Source of the DNA: Thiodiazotropha sp040506775
Lineage (GTDB): Bacteria > Pseudomonadota > Gammaproteobacteria > Chromatiales > Chromatiaceae
Length of the DNA stretch: 64,000 bases
Assembly (NCBI GenBank): GCA_040506775.1
Contig: JBEVWC010000027.1
Span: 1-64,000, forward strand
Direction: 5' to 3'
Made by a program: the position numbers and the translations under genes. Shown one piece after another: positions 44,555 through 52,817 of this stretch. Under the pieces are notes generated by a model. The model worked only from the letters and a program-made list of their open reading frames with translations. It was not told the DNA's origin and searched no databases. How positions within the stretch are numbered: the first letter of the stretch is position 1; each line of letters starts with the position of its first letter.

Positions 44555-45225
44555 TGGCAATGCATAAGGTACGTGTCTTTTCCCTGTTCGAACGCATCTG
44601 GCACTGGAGCCAGGCGGCGTCGATCTTCATCCTGATCTTTACCGGGCTCGCCATTCACGGCACCCACGACTGGATCGACTACGAAACCGCGGTCACCCTG
44701 CACAGCATCGTCGCAGTGGCATTGCTGGTGCTGTGGGCGTTCGTCACCTTCTGGCTGTTCACCACCGGCGAACTGCGCCATTACATTCCGAACCTGAGCA
44801 TCAAGTGTCAGAAAACCCTGCTTTCGGTGGCGCGCTACTATGCCTACGGCATCTTCAAGGGTGAGCATCACCCTTACCAGAAGACCATCCTGCGCAAGCA
44901 CAACCCGTTGCAGGGTGTCTCCTACCTGATGCTGAAGATCGTGGTGTTCCCGGTCATCTGGATCACCGGCATCCTCTACCTGCTGTCGAGTCTCGGAGTG
45001 ATCGAACTGTCCGCCTACCTGAGTGTTGGCCTGGTCGCGGTGATCCACACCATCGCCACCGTGGTGATCATCATGTTCGTCATCATCCACGTCTACCTGC
45101 TGACCACCGGACACTCCTTCAGGGAGCACCTGATGCCGATGATCAACGGCCGGGACCGGATCGACCTGACCAAGGAGCAGTACGACTACCTGGTGTGCAA
45201 CGACCCGGAACGGCTGGAAGACTGA
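44554..45225 (+). CDS. Membrane cytochrome b (b561 / hydrogenase-b type)
   Basis: This 223-residue protein has four membrane helices and His residues in helices 1, 2 and 4 (FSLFERIWHWSQAASIFILI, TLHSIVAVALL, VIHTIATVVIIMFVIIHVYLL), as in di-haem cytochromes b of the b561/HyaC group. Such proteins exchange electrons between quinones and periplasmic c-type cytochromes. It overlaps the octaheme gene by one base, so the pair should form a membrane redox complex. The C-terminal tail is hydrophilic and cytoplasmic. No other subunit is nearby. Confidence 0.9.
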   Translation: MAMHKVRVFSLFERIWHWSQAASIFILIFTGLAIHGTHDWIDYETAVTLHSIVAVALLVLWAFVTFWLFTTGELRHYIPNLSIKCQKTLLSVARYYAYGIFKGEHHPYQKTILRKHNPLQGVSYLMLKIVVFPVIWITGILYLLSSLGVIELSAYLSVGLVAVIHTIATVVIIMFVIIHVYLLTTGHSFREHLMPMINGRDRIDLTKEQYDYLVCNDPERLED

Positions 45226-45245
45226 GCCGGGGCATCAGCCCGGCT
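45225..45245. terminator. Short hairpin after cytochrome b gene
   Basis: AGCCGGG (45225-45231) and CCCGGCT (45239-45245) pair around a seven-base loop directly after the stop, between convergent genes. There is no T-run, so termination strength is uncertain. Confidence 0.4.
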
Positions 45246-45268
45246 ACGCGGAACGGAGTATCCGGCGG

Positions 45269-46138
45269 CTATTCAGAGATGCGACGCAGATGAGCCTCGA
45301 CGATGGGACACAGGGATGCGCCCATCGCCTCCGGTACGAAATGACCGAGCTTTTCGAAGCGATGCACCTCGGCGGAAGGAAACAGGGACTGCCACTGCCT
45401 GAGTTCGATGTCACGGAAGGCGATGTCGCGCATGCCCCAAAGGATCAGCGCCGGTTTTCCGGTCAGCTTTTTGCGCTGTTCCCAGAGTGAGCGCAACCAC
45501 TCCCCGGAGCCGATGATCTGTCCGGGAAAGGTCCAGCATCCCTTGCGCTCCCGGGGATTGCGCAAAGGCATCTCATAGTGTCGGTGCACCTGGGGATCGA
45601 GCTGCACACGGAACATCTGACGCATCAGTACATTGACGAAAAAGTTATACCGGCGGATCAGAAATCGGCCCACCGGACCCCCCATCAGGCGGCTGAACGC
45701 CTCGTAGTGAAACACCCCGTTGACCGGCCACATCCAGCTGTTGCTGATCACCAGGGAACGGATCCGTTGCGGGTGACGGATCGCATAGGAGAGGCCGATC
45801 GGCCCACCCCAGTCGCCGACCACCAGGGTGACGTTTTCCGGTTGCAGATGTTCAAGCAGGGCTTCCAGGTTGCGGGCATGGCTCTGCGGCAGGTAATCCC
45901 AGTCCGAGGGTTTGTCGGAAAGACCAAAGCCGATATGGTCCACCGCGATGCAGCGACAGGATCCGGACAGGCCGCGGATCAGGTGCCGATAGGCATAGGA
46001 CCAGACCGGGTTGCCGTGCACCATCACCAGCGTATGGGCTCCACTGCCCTCGTCCACGTAGTGCATGCGTCCCATGGGCAGGTCGAAGTAGCGCGAGGTG
46101 AAGGGGTAGGAGGTGCGATCCAACCAGTCTTCATTCAT
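45269..46138 (-). CDS. Haloalkane dehalogenase-like alpha/beta hydrolase
   Basis: This 289-residue alpha/beta hydrolase has the HGNP oxyanion segment (41-44), the nucleophile context VGDWGGP with Asp109 followed by Trp110, and a C-terminal catalytic His in FEKLGHFVPEA. An Asp nucleophile with adjacent Trp and the Asn of HGNP are the halide-binding features of haloalkane dehalogenases. The same residues occur in OleB-type beta-lactone decarboxylases, and I cannot separate the two from sequence alone. The DHIGFGLSDKP motif is shared by both. No olefin-synthesis genes (oleACD) are nearby. It is transcribed leftwards, apparently alone, 42 bases from the next hydrolase. Confidence 0.75.
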   Translation of the reverse strand: MNEDWLDRTSYPFTSRYFDLPMGRMHYVDEGSGAHTLVMVHGNPVWSYAYRHLIRGLSGSCRCIAVDHIGFGLSDKPSDWDYLPQSHARNLEALLEHLQPENVTLVVGDWGGPIGLSYAIRHPQRIRSLVISNSWMWPVNGVFHYEAFSRLMGGPVGRFLIRRYNFFVNVLMRQMFRVQLDPQVHRHYEMPLRNPRERKGCWTFPGQIIGSGEWLRSLWEQRKKLTGKPALILWGMRDIAFRDIELRQWQSLFPSAEVHRFEKLGHFVPEAMGASLCPIVEAHLRRISE

Positions 46139-46180
46139 TCAGTCTGTCCTCATCACAGGTGCTGTCGGTCCGGGAAGACT

Positions 46181-47179
46181 CTAGGCGTGGGAAACGTTTA
46201 CGGATTCCAGTAATTGTTGTGACAGGTATTCACACACCCGCCGCTCCAGCCAGTAGCGGGGGAAACCCGGCAGAGCGCCCTCGATGAATCCCACATGACC
46301 GCCATGGCTGCTCAGTTCCAGGGTGATTCCGGGGCCGAGCTGTTCCGGCCCGGGTACGACCTCAGGGGTCATCAGCGGATCATCTTTGGCATGCAGGATC
46401 AGGGTGGGGATGAGGACCTGCCTGAGATAGTCCGTACAGCTGCAGCGCCGGTAGTAATCCTCCGCGTCCCGAAAGCCGTTGAGCGGCGCGGTGATCCGGT
46501 CATCGAAATCGTAGATGCTGCGTATCTCATGGAGGGACGCAGGCAGCGGCAGGTTGCGCAGGCGGCTTTTTTCCCGGGAACTGCGGCTCAGCTTGTCGAG
46601 CAGATAGCGGCCATAGATCCGCGACACGCCCTGCTCCATGTGCCGGCAGGCCGTCTTGAGCTGAAAAGGCACCGAGATCGCCACTGCGGTGCGGGTCTTG
46701 GCATCCGCACCCTGTTCGCCCAGGTATTTCAGCAGCAGGTTACCCCCCAGTGAGATTCCGATGAGGGCATCCGGGCGTTCCCCCCGGGCCTCGAGTTGCT
46801 GCAGGACCTCGTCCAGGTCAGAGGTCGCACCGGAGTGGTAGCTGCGCGCCAGCCGGTTGGGTTCCCGGCCGCAGCCCCGCAGGTGCATGAACACCGGGCA
46901 GAAACCCGCCTGTTCCAAAGCCCGCAGCAGGGCAAAGGCGTAATGGGATTCGAGAGAACCCTCCAGGCCGTGAATCACCAGCACCCGGGGTCCCGGGCTG
47001 CGCCGCCAGGCCAGATCGATGAAATCCCCATCAGTCAGTTCCAGGCGCTCCCAGCTCACTTCCAGGGGACGACGGGGCCTGAGAAGACTGGGCCAGATGG
47101 TCTGCAGATGCGCGGACCTGAGCCACCAGGCCGGACGGAAGCTGCTGCTCACGATGCGGCCCGAGATTGGTTTCCCCAT
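46181..47179 (-). CDS. YheT-family alpha/beta hydrolase
   Basis: This 332-residue protein (start MGKPISGRIV at 47179; the ORF could extend 12 codons) has the AHLQTIWPSLLRP N-terminal signature of the YheT/EMB8 family. It also has VIHGLEGSLESHYA, the RGCGREPNRLARSYHSG segment, a nucleophile elbow GISLGGNLLLKYLGEQG and a catalytic His in SSHGGHVGFIEG. The family consists of poorly characterised hydrolases, probably acting on lipids or esters. No signal peptide is seen. It is often found near housekeeping genes; the neighbours here give no specific hint. Confidence 0.88.
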   Translation of the reverse strand: MGKPISGRIVSSSFRPAWWLRSAHLQTIWPSLLRPRRPLEVSWERLELTDGDFIDLAWRRSPGPRVLVIHGLEGSLESHYAFALLRALEQAGFCPVFMHLRGCGREPNRLARSYHSGATSDLDEVLQQLEARGERPDALIGISLGGNLLLKYLGEQGADAKTRTAVAISVPFQLKTACRHMEQGVSRIYGRYLLDKLSRSSREKSRLRNLPLPASLHEIRSIYDFDDRITAPLNGFRDAEDYYRRCSCTDYLRQVLIPTLILHAKDDPLMTPEVVPGPEQLGPGITLELSSHGGHVGFIEGALPGFPRYWLERRVCEYLSQQLLESVNVSHA

Positions 47180-47257
47180 AATACTGAACGACCCTGTGGG
47201 CACGAACCCGCTCACACGGGTGGTACGGCTTAGCGTTGAATGACGTGAACCCGATAC

Positions 47258-47911
47258 TCAGTGACGCAGGTGGGACGGCGCACCGCTGCCCACCCGTTCG
47301 AACTGGCTGACCAGCAGGTTGTAACGGGATTCGTAAGAGACGGCTTCGATAATCGCCTGCTTGTCCGCATGATGCAAGGGCAGCAGGGTGGTGAGAATAT
47401 TCATCAGCCGGGCCAGGGGAATCTCGTGGATCACCCCCGAATCGATGCTCAGTTCCTGGGCGGACATATAACCTTCCAGGCGATCGAAAAACCGCTCCTG
47501 CTGGGTCGACTTTTCGAAATGGGGGTAGTCGTAGTCCAGCTCAAAACGACTCCAGTCGGGGATCACCAAGCGGTACCCCCGGGTGGTGGGCAGCTCTTCC
47601 TGGATATCGAAGCGGCAGACGCCGCTGAGCACGACCTCGATACGCCCGTCGTAGGTCTCCTGGTAACTGCTGATGCGACCGGCGCATCCGGTGGTGTGCA
47701 CGGCGTCATCCTCCGCCCTGTCACGCGCCTCGGGTTGAATCATGCCGATCAGGTGATGAGACGCCAATGCGTCCTCGATCATGTTCAGATAGCGCGGTTC
47801 GAAGATGTTCAACGGCAGTTGTGCGCCCGGCATCACCACCGCACCTTCCAGGGGAAAGATCGGCAGGGTATCCGGCAGTTGATCGAAGGTTTGTATGAAC
47901 GGGCTTTGCAT
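47258..47911 (-). CDS. LON N-terminal-domain protein
   Basis: This 217-residue protein consists of the LON substrate-recognition domain alone (LPIFPLEGAVVMPGAQLPLN, FEPRYLNMIEDAL, GCAGRISSYQETYDGRIEVV) plus a helical C-terminus, without ATPase or protease. The ATG at 47911 (MQSPFIQTFDQLP) is chosen because the residues upstream are not conserved. Such stand-alone LON proteins (DUF-type peptidase S16) are common in proteobacteria and have no firmly assigned role, though substrate binding for proteolysis is suspected. It is flanked by YheT and the fatty acid isomerase gene. Confidence 0.87.
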   Translation of the reverse strand: MQSPFIQTFDQLPDTLPIFPLEGAVVMPGAQLPLNIFEPRYLNMIEDALASHHLIGMIQPEARDRAEDDAVHTTGCAGRISSYQETYDGRIEVVLSGVCRFDIQEELPTTRGYRLVIPDWSRFELDYDYPHFEKSTQQERFFDRLEGYMSAQELSIDSGVIHEIPLARLMNILTTLLPLHHADKQAIIEAVSYESRYNLLVSQFERVGSGAPSHLRH

Positions 47912-48083
47912 GGCGCACTCCAGTGAATCCTCAAACCTATGAGTAGCGGATCCGGACAAACGTTCCGGTTGGACAGCCGTAACAACCGCAACACCGGCAG
48001 GGCATTCATACCGGGATCCCAACCTGTGGGACGGAAAAGCCACGGCCCCTTTTTGCAGGGGCCGCTACAGAGTCGGATCAGAA

Positions 48084-50492
48084 TCAGCGATTACGGTAAC
48101 GATTATAGTCGAGCAAACCCGCGGTGACCGGATCATGGGCCTGAATCCAGTCGTGGTACCAGTCTGACTCCGCCCAGAAGCGGGTGTTGGTGCGACGAAT
48201 GCCGAAGCGGCCGACAAAGCGCTCGTAGTCGTCACGGTCGACGACACTTTCAACCGCCATGACAAAATCCTCCAGCTGATCCCGCTCGACTGTGAAGAAG
48301 AAGTTCGGGTAGGCCCCCTGCAACCCCTTCACCACGGTGAGGGTGTCCTGGGAACGATCCCGCTGCGCCTCGCTCTCGAACATGGAGGTGATGTTCGAAT
48401 AACCCTTGTTGAGAATCAGGGTGTAGACCAGGTCCTCCCCCTTGGGGACCTTGACGCGAACGAAGGAGACATCGGGAAACACGATCAGGGATTCCCCCTT
48501 CTTGGCGGCGATGCGGCGCATCATGCGATCCGCCTCCTGGTTCGCCGCGGAACCCTGTGACTCACAATCCTCGGCATGACATCGGTTGATCAGATCCTGT
48601 CCAGCGATCGGTTGGCCGAGTCGCTGCATCAACAGACCGTAGAGTTCACGCTGAGTGTCTTCCTGCTGGTAGCCCTTGACCGTGTCGAGTTCCATGGTGA
48701 CGGCAAAGGCGCTGTCAAAATCATCCCAGACATTCTCGTGCAGACCCTGATACCAGCCATCGCGAATCGCCTTGCGCTGTTCCATGGGCAGGAACAGCAG
48801 AAACTGGTTCTCCGCCTCCATGCGCAGAAAATCCATGTACAGGCGGGTCGTCAACTGGTGGGTCAGGTTGCCGTAGATGTTGAACCCGGCCACCAGCAGA
48901 TAGTGGATGCGTTCGAACAGCGGGTAGTCGATGACCCAGGCGGTCTCCGGAAAATTCCCCACCAGGCCCTGGGTGACCGAGGCGCTGTCGAAATGGCGGA
49001 ATACGGTCAGACCGGCATTGCGATTGCTGCCCTCCCCGTCCCATACCAGTTCCACTCCCTTGTGGATGTCGATCACCTTCTGTTCGGAATTGAAGTACTC
49101 CTCCAGAAACAGGTTTTTGCTCGCCAGATAGTTGCGCTGACGCTCCAGGTAGTCGAGCCAGGTGGCAATCACCCGCAGACTGTCGTCACCCTGCTCGGAG
49201 GGCAGGTTGAGATAGTCCACGGAGGCATTGATGAAATCCGGCTGCAGGGTGATCGACTGCTCCCGGGGCTGCAGAAAGAACACCCAGAACTGATCCTCGA
49301 TGACATTGAGCGCGATCTGGCCCCGGCAAACCGGCCCCTTGATGAAGCCTTCGATGAAGAAATGGGCGTCATCGAGCAGGAACTTGTAACGGGAGATCGG
49401 TGGAATCGCCTCGAAGACCTTGAACGGATTGGCCGAAAGTTCGGGATCGTAGCCGGGCAGCACATCCACACTGTAGTCAGGCGTCAGGAACAGCTCCTTG
49501 TAACGCGCCATGCGTACCGGCGACCACTCGTAGACGCTGTGGGTTTTGAGTACCCGACTGGCCTCATAGGGCTGCAAGCGATAGTAATGGTCAGCACCGG
49601 GATCGTCGTAGGGACGCACACTGGCAATCTCATTAATGGGCTCTCCCGGCGGTGATGGCGTACGCACCAGGCGGAAGAACTCATCCGCCGGAGCCCCCTT
49701 GAAATGAATATGCGCCTGGGGCAGATGTTCGTAGATGTACCGGCTGACCAGACGCTGCTTGTTGTCCGGCTGATTGAGGAAGGTTTCCCAGTCCTGAATC
49801 TGCTGCTGCGACGCTTTGGAAATCTCAACCGGCTGCGGACCCGGGGCGCCCTGGGCCAACCACCACACCAGGGTCGTATACTCCTCATCGCTCAGGTTGG
49901 GCAGACCGTAAGGCATGCCCCACAGGGGATGGTTCTTCTCCAGTTCGGCGAAACCGCTGTTGCTGGCACACACCTGTGCGCGATCCAGCTCCACATCCAC
50001 ATCATCGGGGAGCATCCCCACCCGGGGTTGCGGATGACGCTGCTTCATGCGCAACAGCTGATACATGATCGACTGCTCCAGATTCTCCCTGGGTGATTCC
50101 GAAACGGTTTCCGGAATCACAGGATGAAAACCCTTGGTGCGCCACTCCGCAGTGGTATGGGCATCTATGCCCAGGCGGGTTGGATCGATGGCCGAGATAC
50201 GCGCTCCGTCATACACCCGGGTGGTGCTGCCCCCCCGTTGCATCCCCGCATAGGAGGAGAGTTTGAGCTGGCAAGGTGCATCGTAACAACCGTGGCAGAC
50301 CACACAGCGGCGTTCGGTCACCGGGCGTACCTGGGTGTCGAAATCCACCGCCTTGGAGGACATGGACAGCACCAGGTCATAATCGACATCCGCCTGCTCC
50401 TGGGTCGGTTGGGGTGCGGAGGAACACCCCAGCAGGGTCAGCACCCAAGCTGATAGAAGTAATGTAACGAGATTCCCCGGAGTCGTTTTCAT
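48084..50492 (-). CDS. cti: Fatty acid cis/trans isomerase Cti
   Basis: This 802-residue lipoprotein-type periplasmic enzyme (start MKTTPGNLVTLLLSAW) has the lipid-attachment Cys23 in LTLLGC. The single haem motif CVVCH (63-67) is followed by GCYDAPCQLKLSSYAG, typical of Cti. Other family segments are HPLWGMPYGLPNLSDEEY, CRGQIALNVIEDQFWVFFL and FRHFDSASVTQGLVG. Cti converts cis- to trans-unsaturated fatty acids in membrane phospholipids, a rapid response to solvents, heat or osmotic stress. It is transcribed alone, divergently from the VPLPA-CTERM gene. A TonB-type or regulatory partner is not visible. Confidence 0.94.
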   Translation of the reverse strand: MKTTPGNLVTLLLSAWVLTLLGCSSAPQPTQEQADVDYDLVLSMSSKAVDFDTQVRPVTERRCVVCHGCYDAPCQLKLSSYAGMQRGGSTTRVYDGARISAIDPTRLGIDAHTTAEWRTKGFHPVIPETVSESPRENLEQSIMYQLLRMKQRHPQPRVGMLPDDVDVELDRAQVCASNSGFAELEKNHPLWGMPYGLPNLSDEEYTTLVWWLAQGAPGPQPVEISKASQQQIQDWETFLNQPDNKQRLVSRYIYEHLPQAHIHFKGAPADEFFRLVRTPSPPGEPINEIASVRPYDDPGADHYYRLQPYEASRVLKTHSVYEWSPVRMARYKELFLTPDYSVDVLPGYDPELSANPFKVFEAIPPISRYKFLLDDAHFFIEGFIKGPVCRGQIALNVIEDQFWVFFLQPREQSITLQPDFINASVDYLNLPSEQGDDSLRVIATWLDYLERQRNYLASKNLFLEEYFNSEQKVIDIHKGVELVWDGEGSNRNAGLTVFRHFDSASVTQGLVGNFPETAWVIDYPLFERIHYLLVAGFNIYGNLTHQLTTRLYMDFLRMEAENQFLLFLPMEQRKAIRDGWYQGLHENVWDDFDSAFAVTMELDTVKGYQQEDTQRELYGLLMQRLGQPIAGQDLINRCHAEDCESQGSAANQEADRMMRRIAAKKGESLIVFPDVSFVRVKVPKGEDLVYTLILNKGYSNITSMFESEAQRDRSQDTLTVVKGLQGAYPNFFFTVERDQLEDFVMAVESVVDRDDYERFVGRFGIRRTNTRFWAESDWYHDWIQAHDPVTAGLLDYNRYRNR

Positions 50493-50866
50493 GATTTTCT
50501 TCTTATGGTTCATAACAGTCAGTAGAAAAGAGTATACGGGATTTCCCTGGCTATCCAGGAAACAAAAACCCTAATTGAAATAGGTAAATATAGGGAGAAG
50601 CGAATAACGAGGTTGTTTACTCAAATTGTCATCATCGCATGACGACAAGTAGAGATAACCCGTATGCCTGTTGCTCCTGTTCACAGTAGTTGTAAATCAC
50701 CCTGCGGAGCCTTTAGAAAACCGATAAGAGATGAAATGGATGCAGTTCCCAATTTGAGGATATGAAAACAAAACCGTCGATCAATTGTGAGTTGGTTAAC
50801 GGTAATGGCCACATGCTCCGGTAATGATGAAATCTCTAACAACATTTAATAAACATGGAGAAGGAC
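50493..50866. other. Divergent intergenic region, no gene seen
   Basis: This AT-rich stretch lies between cti and the VPLPA-CTERM gene. It must carry both promoters, but no consensus pair stands out. There is a small CCTGG/CCAGG hairpin near 50547. None of the dispersed palindromes is present, unlike most gaps in this window. Confidence 0.5.
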
Positions 50867-51487
50867 ATGAAGTACCGTTCAGCACTTGGATGCACTTTTA
50901 CTCTGATTGCCGCGCTTACAGCGAGCACCCCGGTTTCAGCCGTCATGTACAGCGATACGCTTGATTTGACCGACAACCGATATCCAACAGTCATCAATGG
51001 AGCACCCGTTAATCTTGCTGTGGATATTGTCAGGTTCGATCTGGGCGATGGTTGGAATGGCCAGATGGATATCGAATTGACCACGGGAAGTTACTACGAT
51101 TTTGCCACCACTCTTGGTTTCGCACTGACAACGGATGCAAATGATGCCTTGTACAACGATCCTACACCCTTCCTGGATCTGTCAGACGCCAACACCAACG
51201 TCACTGAGTTTTTCAACGACAATGTGAATGGATGGGAGTTCTACAGTTGGGGCAGCAACTACATCCAATCAGGTGGCACGACCAACCTGACTGATGCGTT
51301 CGCACCGATGATCTTCGATCCCGACGCGCACTACTACGCCTTTGTTGCGGGCGGGTCCGCGTTCCCCACCGAGATTGGTGTTGACCTGAATGTCAGCGCC
51401 GTGCCGGTACCTGCGGCTGTCTGGCTGTTTGGTTCGGGACTGCTGGGACTGGTGGGCATGAACCGCCGTAAGCAGGCCAATGCCTGA
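50867..51487 (+). CDS. VPLPA/PEP-CTERM surface protein
   Basis: This 206-residue exported protein starts at the ATG at 50867, which has GAGAAGG just upstream. It has a signal peptide (about 1-25, ending PVSA) and a Thr/Asn/Asp-rich, beta-rich middle part. The C-terminal sorting tail is VPVPAAVWLFGSGLLGLVG followed by MNRRKQANA, i.e. motif, hydrophobic helix, basic end. This tail is the VPLPA variant of the PEP-CTERM signal processed by exosortase, which is found with exopolysaccharide systems. The mature part is low in Cys and was not recognised. No exosortase or polysaccharide genes are in the window. Confidence 0.88.
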   Translation: MKYRSALGCTFTLIAALTASTPVSAVMYSDTLDLTDNRYPTVINGAPVNLAVDIVRFDLGDGWNGQMDIELTTGSYYDFATTLGFALTTDANDALYNDPTPFLDLSDANTNVTEFFNDNVNGWEFYSWGSNYIQSGGTTNLTDAFAPMIFDPDAHYYAFVAGGSAFPTEIGVDLNVSAVPVPAAVWLFGSGLLGLVGMNRRKQANA

Positions 51488-51626
51488 AGCGAGCGATCGT
51501 TCAAGGATGATGCATTGATCACGCCATGTGACTACAACACGAAAGGCTGAGATGCAAATGCCAGGGATGGCACACAATCATCACCGCCGTTGCCTTTCAC
51601 TGACCGCATAGGGACATCACTGCCGC

Positions 51627-51995
51627 TTATTCATCTCCACTTGAATCGGAATCGTGATCCAGCAATACAATCGCAGCCTCAGCGGTGCGCCTGTCGATAT
51701 CCAATCCCAGAATGCAGTACTCTGATACGGTATCAACCGGTGTAGGATCGTCGGCGCAATTACAGCCTGCAATCACCCCTGAATAGAACACACCCAACCG
51801 AAGATTTATCCGATCAACGGATTCAGCCACATTCAACATCATGACTTCAATGGGCTCATCACTGACCTGACTGCTGTGCTGCAGCGCCTGCTGCAGTGGG
51901 AGTTCATGATGAGGGAGACTTTCCAATGCCTGTTTGACCAGTCCCGCAAAGTGCTCACTGCCCCATGCTTGGAGGGCCTGTTCCAACTTAAGCAT
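51627..51995 (-). CDS. Hypothetical protein
   Basis: This 122-residue acidic soluble protein (MLKLEQALQAWGSEHFAGLV) has a good GGAG ribosome site. The C-terminal half contains RINLRLGVFYSGVIAGCNCADDP, then SEYCILGLDID and an acidic DHDSDSSGDE tail. The GCNC pair and the later Cys could bind a metal. There is no signal peptide or membrane helix. It is in the same orientation as the pilin-like membrane protein gene upstream (69-base gap), so the two may be cotranscribed. I do not recognise a function. Confidence 0.7.
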   Translation of the reverse strand: MLKLEQALQAWGSEHFAGLVKQALESLPHHELPLQQALQHSSQVSDEPIEVMMLNVAESVDRINLRLGVFYSGVIAGCNCADDPTPVDTVSEYCILGLDIDRRTAEAAIVLLDHDSDSSGDE

Positions 51996-52064
51996 CGATC
52001 TCCATCCCCGTTATGGTTTGTGAGCAAAATGATTCGGAATGTTACGGTGCAGACTACGAAGCAT

Positions 52065-52763
52065 CTATTTGTGTCCGGAACATTTGAAATGACGGTTACG
52101 CTTCGGCACCGTACCCTCTGAACACTCGTCCCAGATCACCTTGTCCTGCAAAACTGCCGGCACCAGTACCAGTGTTTTACCCGTTAAATCATTGTTCTCG
52201 ATCATCAGCAGTCCATGCCACCATGACCAGCCCCAGTCGATGTCCTGAGTATCGTAGGTTACCTCAATACGTCCCTCCTGACCGAGCGCGATGGAACGAA
52301 TGTGTCGATCCAAGATTACTGCCGGGAGTTCCGGCGCAGAGGCGTCGGCAGCAGAGGGAAACACTGCGTAACGGGCATGATGCAACTCCACGACTTTTCG
52401 GGCCGGCTCAGAGGCTTTCATGCCATCGTTGACGATGGTCGCCGCGACGTAGCTGAAGTTGTCCATGGGAAAGACGAATGCGACCAGAATGCCCAGGATC
52501 GCGAATATGATCGCGACCTCGCCTACCACCAGTACCGATGTCCTGCTTTGCGCCAACAGCCGGCGACCGTGATGAATGAGGATAATACCGGGCATACCCA
52601 ACAGCAGCACCGGCAACCAATAACCGATCTCTGTGGTAAAGCTGGCAATCAGCCCTTCCCGGTCGAATCCCCGTTCTGTGAAATAGCCCACCAGCCAAAG
52701 CAGAGCCCACAGAATCACAAGGGCACCGACACCAATCAGAAACCTGCCAATGAATTGTTTCAC
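52065..52763 (-). CDS. Membrane protein with an embedded type IV pilin-like domain
   Basis: This 232-residue protein starts with GTG. Two N-terminal membrane helices (about 9-28 and 46-64) are followed, at about 76 onward, by a segment matching the pilin N-terminal helix. Glu82 and Pro99 stand 17 apart, as do pilin Glu5 and Pro22, with AILGILVAFVFP in between. The rest follows pilin order: a helix (VNDGMKASEPARKVVELHHA), strands (GRIEVTYD; LTGKTLVLVPAVL) and the C-terminal W-x-x-C...GTVP...C element (WDECSEGTVPKRNRHFKC). There is no Gly at -1, so prepilin peptidase cleavage is not expected. The function is unknown; it could cap, scaffold or regulate pili, or be an exapted sensor. The pilin homology is read directly from motifs. 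Confidence 0.75.
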   Translation of the reverse strand: MKQFIGRFLIGVGALVILWALLWLVGYFTERGFDREGLIASFTTEIGYWLPVLLLGMPGIILIHHGRRLLAQSRTSVLVVGEVAIIFAILGILVAFVFPMDNFSYVAATIVNDGMKASEPARKVVELHHARYAVFPSAADASAPELPAVILDRHIRSIALGQEGRIEVTYDTQDIDWGWSWWHGLLMIENNDLTGKTLVLVPAVLQDKVIWDECSEGTVPKRNRHFKCSGHK

Positions 52764-52817
52764 GGTTTCGACATCCCGGTTCTCTGAACATCAGTTGCGG
52801 ACATCTTCATGGCAACT

